A stretch of DNA of 64,000 nucleotides from Psychrobacter coccoides. GTDB taxonomy: Bacteria > Pseudomonadota > Gammaproteobacteria > Pseudomonadales > Moraxellaceae. Location: assembly GCF_017498085.1 (NCBI RefSeq), contig NZ_JAGBKM010000002.1:60846-124845 (forward strand). The letters are read 5' to 3'. Made by a program: the position numbers and the translations under genes. Below are positions 50,073 to 57,996 of the stretch, piece after piece; position 1 is the first letter of the stretch, and every line of letters starts with the position of its first letter. Below the pieces are notes generated by a model. The model saw only the letters and a list, made by a program, of their open reading frames with translations. It searched no databases and was not told the origin of the DNA.

Positions 50073-51947
50073 ATGGATAAATTGCGCGATTTTTTAAAAA
50101 GCTGGCCTGGTCGCATTTTATTAATTCTATGCCTATCACCACTTGCTTTATTGGGTATTGAGAGTTACTTCCAAGGGGGAGTAGATCCAAACCAAATTGC
50201 TCAGGTAGGTGAAGCGAGTGTGGGATTGTCTGAGTATCAAACTGCTGTAAATAACCGACGTTCTGAAATTTTGGATCAAATAGAGGATGCTAGCCTGCTG
50301 AATGAAGAGGTGTTACATCAGCAAGTCCTTAAAGGTCTAATCGATCGTACCTTACTTGAGCAGCAAGCAGGCAAGCTTGGCATGACGGTGTCAGATGACA
50401 CCATCAACCGTTTGCTGTTGCAAGAGGATATTTTTAAAGATGAAAATGGTGAGTTCTCAAATGATCAGTTTTCCTTCTTTTTGCGTCAGCGTGGCATGAC
50501 CAAGGATCAGCTGTTTGCTGAGTTTCGCAATCAGCTGAGCCTCGATCAGCTTAATGCCAGTATCGTTGGTACCGCCATTTATCCAATGTCAGCGGTAAAT
50601 CAATTGATAGATTTGCAGCTAGAGTCACGTCATATTTGGCTGAGTCGGTTTAATTGGCAAGACTATGAGCAGCAAGTCACGCTGACTGATGCCGATATAC
50701 AAGCCTATTATGACGCCAATAAAGACACACTTAAGAGCGATGCCATGGTGGATTTGGCATATATTCAACTAAGTCCGGCGCTGATTGACGTTGATGATAT
50801 CAGCACAGAGGAGCTGCAACAGCAATATGAGGCTTATAAGCAGGGTCTGGCAGTCGTTGATGAACGTCAGCTTAGCCAAATTCTATTGACGGGTGAGGAT
50901 GCTGAGGCTCGTGCGAACAGTATTAAACAGCGCTTGGAGGCAGGCGAGTCGTTTGCAGCGTTGGCTAAGACCGAGTCAGATGATCCGTCAGGTGCCAATG
51001 GCGGTGCCATTGGGCGTTTCAATCCATCGGTGTTTGGGACTGATGCTGCTGCTGTCGAAACTGCGTTACAGGACTTGAGTGTTGGTGAGGTCACAGAACC
51101 TGTCAAAACCAGTTTTGGTTATCAGATATTTATGGTGACAAAAGACGATGGTAGCACAGTGCCCTCTATGGACAGTATGCGTGAAGAGCTCACCGCCAAA
51201 GCAAAAGAATACAAGCGTCAGGCTATGTATGCTGATAAAGTCACCGCTATCAATGACTTGGCAGCAGATGGCTTTAGTATTGAAGATATTGCGCAGCAAG
51301 AAAACGTCGCCCTTAAGCGTATCGAAGATTACCGTAAAAACAACAATACCTCAGTATTGTCGCAGCCTGCAGTCATCAATCAAGCCTTCGATGAGTTTAC
51401 CATTCAGGACCAAGCAGTCACTGCAGGCATTGAAGTGGGTACAGGTACGGTATGGGTACAGCCAAGTCACTATCGACCGACCAAGACTTTGACGCTAGAA
51501 GCAGCGACACCTAAAATCACTGAGATACTACGTCAACAAAAAGCCAGTGCGCTTGCCCTTCAAGAGGCTAAGCAGTTGGCCGCTCAGATAAAAACTCCAG
51601 CTGATATTGAAAAATACGCAGCAAACCTACAGTCTTTAGGTGAAGTCAGCCGTCAAACCGGTCTACTTACCGAAAAAGAGCGTAGTCTGGCATTTAGTAC
51701 GCAAGCGCCTGAAGAGGGTGTCGTTGCTTTAGCCAGTGAGACAGAGATGGGAGCAAGCGTGTTGGTTGGGGATCGTATCGAGACCCAACAGCAATCTCAG
51801 CTGTCTGATCTTGAAAAGCTGCAAACTGCCAATATTATTCGGGATAATCTAGGACAAGATCAATTGCAGGATTATTTAGACTATCTGCGTTTGGTGTATA
51901 AAGTAGATATCAATGAAGCCAACATGGCAAGCGCACAGGGTCGGTAA
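50073..51947 (+). CDS. ppiD: Periplasmic folding chaperone / PPIase PpiD
   Basis: The protein has 624 residues. A short cytoplasmic start MDKLRDFLKSWPGR precedes one membrane helix (ILLILCLSPLALLGI), then a SurA-N-like chaperone region (DPNQIAQVGEASVGLSEYQ..., LIDRTLLEQQAGKLGM). A parvulin PPIC domain at about 265-360 carries QLSQILL, LAKTESDDPSGANGGAIG and EPVKTSFGYQIFMV. A second, degenerate parvulin-like C-terminal part follows. PpiD sits at the SecYEG exit and helps newly exported proteins fold. Confidence 0.95.
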   Translation: MDKLRDFLKSWPGRILLILCLSPLALLGIESYFQGGVDPNQIAQVGEASVGLSEYQTAVNNRRSEILDQIEDASLLNEEVLHQQVLKGLIDRTLLEQQAGKLGMTVSDDTINRLLLQEDIFKDENGEFSNDQFSFFLRQRGMTKDQLFAEFRNQLSLDQLNASIVGTAIYPMSAVNQLIDLQLESRHIWLSRFNWQDYEQQVTLTDADIQAYYDANKDTLKSDAMVDLAYIQLSPALIDVDDISTEELQQQYEAYKQGLAVVDERQLSQILLTGEDAEARANSIKQRLEAGESFAALAKTESDDPSGANGGAIGRFNPSVFGTDAAAVETALQDLSVGEVTEPVKTSFGYQIFMVTKDDGSTVPSMDSMREELTAKAKEYKRQAMYADKVTAINDLAADGFSIEDIAQQENVALKRIEDYRKNNNTSVLSQPAVINQAFDEFTIQDQAVTAGIEVGTGTVWVQPSHYRPTKTLTLEAATPKITEILRQQKASALALQEAKQLAAQIKTPADIEKYAANLQSLGEVSRQTGLLTEKERSLAFSTQAPEEGVVALASETEMGASVLVGDRIETQQQSQLSDLEKLQTANIIRDNLGQDQLQDYLDYLRLVYKVDINEANMASAQGR

Positions 51948-51998
51948 AGACGTTAATTAGACCTAATCGGTAGCTCTAATACCAAAGCGCAGTCAAAG

Positions 51999-52034
51999 AA
52001 AAAGCCACTGTATTTTTAATACAGTGGCTTTTTT
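51999..52034. terminator. Terminator between convergent ppiD and purH
   Basis: Perfect 16 bp stem AAAAAGCCACTGTATT/ATACAGTGGCTTTTTT (terminal T-T pairing loose) with a short loop and T-runs on both strands. Confidence 0.93.
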
Positions 52035-52076
52035 AATGGATAATAAATAAATCAATAAATATTAACTGGCTGAATA

Positions 52077-53657
52077 CTAGTGGCGGAAATGGCGCATACC
52101 AGTGAAGACCATGGCAATGCCGTGCTCATTTGCAGCAGCAATGGTTTCATCATCACGCATAGAGCCACCAGGCTGAATAATCGCTGAAATACCTACTTCT
52201 GCAGCGTTGTCTATACCGTCACGGAATGGGAAGAAAGCATCTGATGCCATGACAGAACCGGCAGTAGCTAGCCCAGCATGTTCTGCTTTAATAGCGGCGA
52301 TACGTGCAGAGTTAACCCGGCTCATCTGTCCTGCGCCGACCCCGATGGTACGCTGAGATTTGGCATAGACAATCGCATTAGATTTAACATACTTTGCCAC
52401 GTTCCAGCTGAATAATAAGTCAGCAATTTGCGACTCTGTAGGTTGCACATCAGTGACGATTTTTAGATCATTGGCAGTGATTAAACCAAGGTCTTGCTCT
52501 TGTACCAATAAACCACCATTGACCCGCTTATAGTCAAGCTGGCTATCTCGTTGATCTGAGGTCGGCAGTTCGCCACAAACCAAGACACGGACGTTTTTCT
52601 TACTGCTGGTAACGTCCAGTACACCATCTTCTAGACTAGGGGCGATGATGACTTCTACAAACTGATTGTCGATAATTGCTTTGGCTGCCGCAACAGTGAG
52701 CTGACGGTTGAAAGCGATAATGCCGCCAAAAGAAGATTCAGGGTCGGTACTAAAGGCAGTCTTATAAGCAGCAACTTGGTCGCTATCTACTGCAACACCG
52801 CAAGGATTGGCATGCTTGACAATCACACAAGCAGGAGCGTTAAAGGCTTTGACACACTCAAGTGCTGCGTCTGTGTCTGCAATATTGTTGTAAGACAGAG
52901 CCTTGCCTTGTAACTGCTGAGCGGTTGAGATGGAGGCTTGTTGACTACGGCTCGGATGGTTTTCAATATAAAATGCCGCTTGCTGATGTGGGTTTTCACC
53001 ATAGCGCAGGTCTTGTACTTTTTCGAGCTGCAGGTTTAGGGTGCGTGCAAAGGTTTCTGGTTGCTGGGTATCATTGACACGGCGTCCTAAAAAGTTTGCA
53101 ATCATACCATCATATTGTGCGGTATGCTCAAAAGCTTTGACAGCTAGATCATAACGTAGAGCCGCTGTGAGCTGACCATTGTCATTTAATGCTGTCATGA
53201 TACGCTCATAATCAGCAGGGTCAGTAACAATGCCAACATGGGCATGGTTTTTAGCTGCAGCACGCACCATAGTGGGACCACCGATATCGATGTTTTCTAT
53301 GGCATCATTCATGGTCACGTCGGGGCGAGCAATTGTTTCAGCAAATGGATAGAGGTTGACGACGACCAGATCGATACGATCTATCTGATGCTCACTCATA
53401 ACTTTATCATCAGTACCACGACGCCCTAGAATACCGCCATGAATTTTTGGATGAAGTGTCTTGACACGGCCATCCATCATCTCTGGAAAGCCTGTATAGT
53501 CTGATACTTCAGTGACATCTACGTCATGTTCTTTAAGTAAACGATAGGTACCACCAGTAGAAAGTAGACCAAATCCTGACTGAATCAACCCTTGAGCAAA
53601 TGCGACAATATTGGATTTATCAGAGACCGAGAGTAGAGCAAGCGGTTTTGTACCCAT
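52077..53657 (-). CDS. purH: Bifunctional AICAR transformylase / IMP cyclohydrolase
   Basis: The protein has 526 residues from ATG 53657 ([18 protein letters not shown]), close to E. coli PurH (529). An earlier ATG at 53726 gives a non-family extension. The N-terminal IMP cyclohydrolase/MGS domain has [11 protein letters not shown] and [13 protein letters not shown]. The C-terminal transformylase has [21 protein letters not shown] and [12 protein letters not shown]. It performs the last two steps of IMP synthesis. It lies 270 bp after fis, as in Pseudomonas. Confidence 0.97.
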   Translation of the reverse strand: MGTKPLALLSVSDKSNIVAFAQGLIQSGFGLLSTGGTYRLLKEHDVDVTEVSDYTGFPEMMDGRVKTLHPKIHGGILGRRGTDDKVMSEHQIDRIDLVVVNLYPFAETIARPDVTMNDAIENIDIGGPTMVRAAAKNHAHVGIVTDPADYERIMTALNDNGQLTAALRYDLAVKAFEHTAQYDGMIANFLGRRVNDTQQPETFARTLNLQLEKVQDLRYGENPHQQAAFYIENHPSRSQQASISTAQQLQGKALSYNNIADTDAALECVKAFNAPACVIVKHANPCGVAVDSDQVAAYKTAFSTDPESSFGGIIAFNRQLTVAAAKAIIDNQFVEVIIAPSLEDGVLDVTSSKKNVRVLVCGELPTSDQRDSQLDYKRVNGGLLVQEQDLGLITANDLKIVTDVQPTESQIADLLFSWNVAKYVKSNAIVYAKSQRTIGVGAGQMSRVNSARIAAIKAEHAGLATAGSVMASDAFFPFRDGIDNAAEVGISAIIQPGGSMRDDETIAAANEHGIAMVFTGMRHFRH

Positions 53658-53927
53658 AAAAACAGTTCCATAAAAAAAGCCTGACATTACGTCTGGCAGG
53701 ATAGTAATAGCAACCATAGCTGTCATGTCGTCAAACTATAAGTTGCCGAGCATAGTAGTGATAAGAGTCAATAATGAAGGCTCAATACTAACATATCAAT
53801 GTTGAGTATTGATTAACTTTAGCAGTTGCGCTTCTATAAATGATGAACGCTATGATAAAACATCTAGCGAGTTTACACAAAGCGCTAAGCCGTTTTATGC
53901 TAGAAAAGTTGATACGTTTTAGATAAA

Positions 53928-54332
53928 TCACATTAGATTATAGGCTTTCATTTTTTTGCGTAAGGTACCGCGGTTTAGCCCTAAGATTTGAGCGCATTTT
54001 GTTTGATTACCACGGGTTTGCTCAAGAACGACAGTCAGTAAGGGCAGCTCAACCTCTTTTAAGATAAGCTCATAAAGGTCTGTTGGTACTTCATTTTCTA
54101 GCGCTACAAAGTATTCACGAACCACACGCTCAACGTGTACCCGCAAAGGCTGCTGTGCGTCATTTAATGAAGCGGTAGATGATGTATAACTGTGCACGTG
54201 GCTGGCAGCATCATCTGAGATGGACTCGGTGGTTATATCGGTTAGACACAGGCCATCCTGGTCAGGGCAGTCGGTAGCATGAGTAGCGCTTTGGGCAAAA
54301 CGGTTGGCAGAGGAGTGGGTACGGTGTGCCAT
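53928..54332 (-). CDS. fis: Fis family nucleoid DNA-binding protein
   Basis: The protein has 134 residues; the ATG has GAGGA nine bases upstream. The C-terminal Fis helix-turn-helix VVLEQTRGNQTKCAQILGLNRGTLRKKMKAYNL is fully conserved, and the four-helix core starts at VHVERVVREYFVAL. E. coli Fis has 98 residues; the first ~50 here are a polar, Ser/Thr/Asp-rich extension. Fis bends DNA and governs growth-rate genes. It follows the DUF3426 gene by 63 bp. Confidence 0.94.
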   Translation of the reverse strand: MAHRTHSSANRFAQSATHATDCPDQDGLCLTDITTESISDDAASHVHSYTSSTASLNDAQQPLRVHVERVVREYFVALENEVPTDLYELILKEVELPLLTVVLEQTRGNQTKCAQILGLNRGTLRKKMKAYNLM

Positions 54333-54395
54333 AAGGTAATGTCCTCAAGAGTGGCAAGCAGGTAATAAGGGTCTTCTTTAGATAAGCCTTATATC

Positions 54396-55496
54396 TTAAT
54401 AAATGGGATCGATCGTCACTTGGCTGATGCGTTCATGAGTAATCGGAATAGTGAACATCAGGGGTTTGGTCTGCTCGGCAGTTAATAGGTTTTGTGGACT
54501 GGCCAGATAGTCGCCTGGCATCGCAACAAACTCTCCAATCAGACGATCAGTGCTATAAATACTAACTTTAAGGGTCGGTAGCAGTTGTTGTTGCATGCTT
54601 TGATTGACCAGCCATGCTTCAATATCACTGAATTTATTGTCGGCTTGAATACGGCTAGGTTCGACATTGAGATTCGTGATGTTTAATGCTGTTACGTCAG
54701 CTCTAGGCAAGCTACAGACAGCAACGGCACACACGGCTTGTAAGCGAGCTGCATGCTCTGGGTCTTTGATTAGGGTTTCTAGATTAAAGATAACATACTG
54801 CGCAAATAATAGCATGACCAGAACCAAACAACCACTTAACCATAATACCAAGGCTGCAGGGTTCTGAGTCTGTGCTGACATAGCCTGACTTGAATACGGA
54901 CTGCGATTTTGTGTTGAATGCGAGGTATTGGTGTCGTCGGATGATGGGACGCCCATATCAGTCAGTAGCTGCGACAGATCAGTAGTAGGCTCTTGAGCTT
55001 GCTGGGTAGAGCTGCTTAGGTTTTTCTCACTTGTATCTTGTAAGTTTTCCTTAATTGTCTTCGGTTGAGCTGCTGCTTTCAGATGTACTTTAGGTGTTAC
55101 GCCTTTAGAGGTGTTGTCTTTAGAGTGAGCGCCTTGGATGATGTTGTCTACCGAGCTAGTATTAGGCTCTGATAGCCACGCATCCATCTCGTCTAAAGAG
55201 TGGTAGGTCCAATCGTTATTTTGACTGCTTATTTGTGCTTTATCGTTGTCAATTAAAGTGTCAGATTCTACAGATTCACTTTGTTGGTTTGCTGAGTTTT
55301 TTAACTGATTTGTGGTGGGGTGCTTATAAGCTACGGTGTTAGCAGATGCCTCACTTTCTAAATCCAGCAAATGCTCATGGATTAAGAATACATGCTGGCA
55401 ATGACCACAGCGCGCCTTTACCTGTTTTAGTTGAGCAGGCGCTACACTAAAACAAGTCTGACAAGAAGGGCATTGGGCGTTTAAAAGTGAGCTCAT
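54396..55496 (-). CDS. Zinc-ribbon DUF3426 membrane protein
   Basis: The protein has 366 residues from ATG 55496; an ATG 14 codons earlier is less supported. The N-terminal MJ0042-type zinc ribbon has C9-x2-C12 and C30-x2-C33 (QCPSCQTC, RCGHCQ). A long polar, low-complexity linker (~45-205) follows, then one membrane helix (ALVLWLSGCLVLVMLLFAQYV) and a C-terminal DUF3426 domain with the typical VEPSRIQADNKFSDIEAWLVNQS stretch (shown in part). The family often lies between prmA and fis/dusB in gammaproteobacteria. The function is unknown. Confidence 0.85.
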   Translation of the reverse strand: MSSLLNAQCPSCQTCFSVAPAQLKQVKARCGHCQHVFLIHEHLLDLESEASANTVAYKHPTTNQLKNSANQQSESVESDTLIDNDKAQISSQNNDWTYHSLDEMDAWLSEPNTSSVDNIIQGAHSKDNTSKGVTPKVHLKAAAQPKTIKENLQDTSEKNLSSSTQQAQEPTTDLSQLLTDMGVPSSDDTNTSHSTQNRSPYSSQAMSAQTQNPAALVLWLSGCLVLVMLLFAQYVIFNLETLIKDPEHAARLQAVCAVAVCSLPRADVTALNITNLNVEPSRIQADNKFSDIEAWLVNQSMQQQLLPTLKVSIYSTDRLIGEFVAMPGDYLASPQNLLTAEQTKPLMFTIPITHERISQVTIDPIY

Positions 55497-55687
55497 GTAT
55501 GCAAAATCCAAAAAGATACGGCAATAATTATCACGCACTTACTCACCAAAAATAATACTATCTCCTTAAGATCATCAATACCTTTGGTCAGATACTGATG
55601 CAGTAGGTATAAATAAAAAATAAGGAGTAGTATCAAGCTGATGAGCTGTCACTGACTCCCTATCGTAACATATGTAAAGAAGTGTTA

Positions 55688-56614
55688 CTAGTGTGTAAAC
55701 TTTCCTGACAGCCTTTGCCAGTGTTGTTCTTCTTGTGTACTGAACGTATGTTTAGGGTCAAGCGTAAAATAAGGTCTATAAGCTGCAGCAACTGCTTCTG
55801 TTTGTGCTTCAATGAGCCCTGCTAAAACGATTTGACCCTGAGGCGCAAGCAGAGTAGCGAAATAAGGTGCAAGACTGATGAGCGGTTTAGCCAAGATATT
55901 GGCAGCAATCACATCTACTGGCAAAATATTGTATTGTGCACAGTAGTCGGTAAATGCTTCGGGCAAGAAAGCCTCTAAACGTGCGGCTACGTTATTTCGC
56001 TCGGCGTTTTGATTGGTAGCAAGTACGGCTTGCGGGTCGATGTCTACAGCGTAGACTTGCTTTGCACCCAAGAGTAGCGCTGCGATACCTAAGATACCTG
56101 AGCCACAACCATAATCGATAACGACTTTATCCTTGAGGTCCTGTTCGGTCAGCCAGTCTAAACATAAGCGAGTGGTGGCGTGATAACCAGTACCAAAAGC
56201 CAGACCTGGATCCATAATGATATTGGTAGCATTTGCATCAGGCGGCGTCAGCCAGTTGGGCACGATCCATAGATTATTAGCACACTCAATAGGATGGTAA
56301 TGCGTCATCCATTCACGCTCCCAGTCTTTATCATCAACAGCAGAGACCCAAACACGGCTGGCGTGTACTTGGGCTGCAATATCATGACTCAATTGCTCTA
56401 CCGCTTGGTGGCTGCCAGCTTCCGTAGAGGCGTCAAACAGTCCTGTAAGTATGACCTCATCCCATAAGGGAGACTCACCTGGTAAGGGCTCAAACAATGG
56501 TTGGTCGCCTGCATCCTCTAAGGCAATAGAAAGTGCGCCTGCTTCTAATAATAGAGCCTCAGCCAGATCGACGTTTGTTTTTTCGCATTGTAAATGCAGT
56601 TGTTGCCATGCCAT
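55688..56614 (-). CDS. prmA: Ribosomal protein L11 methyltransferase
   Basis: The protein has 308 residues from ATG 56614 (MAWQQLHLQCEKTNVDLAEA), with AAGG upstream; an earlier ATG (56701) gives an extension unlike PrmA. The SAM-binding motif VIDYGCGSGILGIAA is preceded by MDPGLAFGTGYHATTRLCL, and NILAKPL forms the catalytic-region motif. It trimethylates L11. First gene of the prmA-DUF3426-fis-purH series. Its upstream region holds the MITE-like element. Confidence 0.96.
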   Translation of the reverse strand: MAWQQLHLQCEKTNVDLAEALLLEAGALSIALEDAGDQPLFEPLPGESPLWDEVILTGLFDASTEAGSHQAVEQLSHDIAAQVHASRVWVSAVDDKDWEREWMTHYHPIECANNLWIVPNWLTPPDANATNIIMDPGLAFGTGYHATTRLCLDWLTEQDLKDKVVIDYGCGSGILGIAALLLGAKQVYAVDIDPQAVLATNQNAERNNVAARLEAFLPEAFTDYCAQYNILPVDVIAANILAKPLISLAPYFATLLAPQGQIVLAGLIEAQTEAVAAAYRPYFTLDPKHTFSTQEEQHWQRLSGKFTH

Positions 56615-56739
56615 AAAATTAACCTTAGTTGAATGTGAATGAGACGAACTCGTAATCAGCTGATTAGCACCATCAAAACAGCAGAGTCTACCAGAAGTCA
56701 TGCTGCACTTGTGGCTTGGCTGCTATGATTTTAGAGCTA

Positions 56740-56909
56740 GGGCGTGTCCTCAATTCAATCGAAGGATACCTAAATGGGCTAAAAATGGCTAAATCTTGCC
56801 AAACAGCGTTAAATAGCTAGGTAATATCCCGATATTATCTGCGCTATTTTCCTTGTTTGACGGCAATTTATCTCATTTTTATCTCCATTTTTAAAATGAG
56901 GACAAGCCC
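56740..56909. mobile_element. MITE-like palindromic element with TA duplication
   Basis: Ends GGGCGTGTCCTCAATT and, inverted, GGGCTTGTCCTCATTT match at 14 of 16. TA dinucleotides flank both ends (56738-56739 and 56910-56911). The interior is itself a long imperfect palindrome: TTGCC/GGCAA, AAATAGC/GCTATTT and TAATATC-cc-GATATTA pair in order around the centre near 56830. It is about 170 bp, with no coding capacity. The TA duplication and GGGC ends fit a non-autonomous relative of IS5-group (IS427-like) or IS630-like elements; no parent is in the window. Confidence 0.75.
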
Positions 56910-57011
56910 TAGTAACAGCTTGATGGTGAAGATAAAAATAATCGCTAACAGATAAAAGTCAGAAGTGACGAGTATCCAGTATCTTAAATTCTATATCTTG
57001 AACGGTTGTGA

Positions 57012-57908
57012 TTATCTCAGGGCCTGTTGAGCTTCACGTATGACTCGAGCATTATTTTGCTGTTGTCCTGAAACCAAAATCAGCTGCCATAGTGAGCGGC
57101 GGCGATTGGCGTCTTCTGAAACCGTTAGACCACGGCGTGCCATGGCTTCTGCTTTACGAGGTTGGTTTTTTTTCAGGGCCACTTGTGATAAGTAATAGTA
57201 TACCGCTGAGGACTTCGGTGCCAAACGCTGTGCACGAGTAAAGCTGTTTTCTGCAGCAGTCAAGTTACCTGATTTAAGTTGACTGGTGCCTGTCTGCATT
57301 AAACTGCGAAAAGCAGGCAGGTCACTTTGGGTGCTGGTGGTACGACGCTCCTGTTGTCTGGAGCTTTGGCGGGCACGCTCTAATAGATCGCTATGCGAGG
57401 GCGTCACAGGTGGCTGTGAGATGATATAGTCGTCACGAGAAGGGGTGCGTATCGGCTTATTAGGAATGACGGCTGGCGTCTGAATCACCGGTGTTTGCTG
57501 GGTTAAAGGGTTGTTATTGGTTGCAGGTCGCTCAGTATGAGGCAAACCTTGTGACGGAGAACGGCCTTGGTGTATAGGTGCTCTGGTCATCTCTGTAGGA
57601 GAGGTGGAAGGCTCAATCTCAAAGCGCTGTGACGTTGATGGCTGCGTAGCCATGGTGGTGGGCGTCGTATCAGTATGGCTAGTGGACATTGTGTAAGGCG
57701 CCGTTTGACAAGCACTGAGCATCAAAGTACTCATAAAAGTGCCAACCATAAAAAGCGGCGTAAGGCTTGAGCGATATGCTTTTGCTGCGATTAACGGCTG
57801 CTCGCTCACTTGCTGTTCAGTTATCAGCTCATCAATGGTTTGTTTATTGCTAGTTTGCTTGTCGATAGTCTGTCTATAGATAGCTTGTTTATAGATAGAT
57901 AGTACCAT
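57012..57908 (-). CDS. TPR lipoprotein, probable PBP1B activator (LpoP-like)
   Basis: The protein has 298 residues from ATG 57908, with GAGGGG seven bases upstream. A lipobox LSAC (lipidated C67) follows a hydrophobic FMVGTFMSTLML. A Pro/Thr/Ser-rich linker (~70-190) leads to TPR repeats (~200-290: GNLTAAENSFTRAQRLAP, SAVYYYLSQVALKK, KAEAMARRGL). It lies 88 bp after mrcB on the same strand. In Pseudomonas and Acinetobacter the PBP1b activator LpoP is a TPR lipoprotein encoded with mrcB, so that role is inferred. The first 53 residues before the signal sequence are odd and contain pentapeptide repeats; a later non-ATG start is possible. Confidence 0.75.
   Translation of the reverse strand: MVLSIYKQAIYRQTIDKQTSNKQTIDELITEQQVSEQPLIAAKAYRSSLTPLFMVGTFMSTLMLSACQTAPYTMSTSHTDTTPTTMATQPSTSQRFEIEPSTSPTEMTRAPIHQGRSPSQGLPHTERPATNNNPLTQQTPVIQTPAVIPNKPIRTPSRDDYIISQPPVTPSHSDLLERARQSSRQQERRTTSTQSDLPAFRSLMQTGTSQLKSGNLTAAENSFTRAQRLAPKSSAVYYYLSQVALKKNQPRKAEAMARRGLTVSEDANRRRSLWQLILVSGQQQNNARVIREAQQALR
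57838..57897. repeat. Four tandem 15 bp repeats at 5' end of lpoP-like gene
   Basis: Four imperfect 15 bp units (for example GCTTGTTTATAGATA) run head to tail. On the coding strand they give the pentapeptide (Y/D/N)-(K/R)-Q-(T/A)-(I/S) four times at residues ~6-25. The unit is a multiple of three, so copy changes would keep the frame. Confidence 0.8.
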
Positions 57909-57996
57909 GCCACACCCCTCACTCTAAATAGTTGTAAATCCTAAATGACCTTAAAATCAGTAAGCTGGTTGCTCATCTATCAGCTTATCAGACTCA

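Noticed and set aside
57838..57897. CRISPR-like short repeats
   Set aside because: Units are 15 bp, head to tail without spacers, and encode pentapeptides inside a gene.
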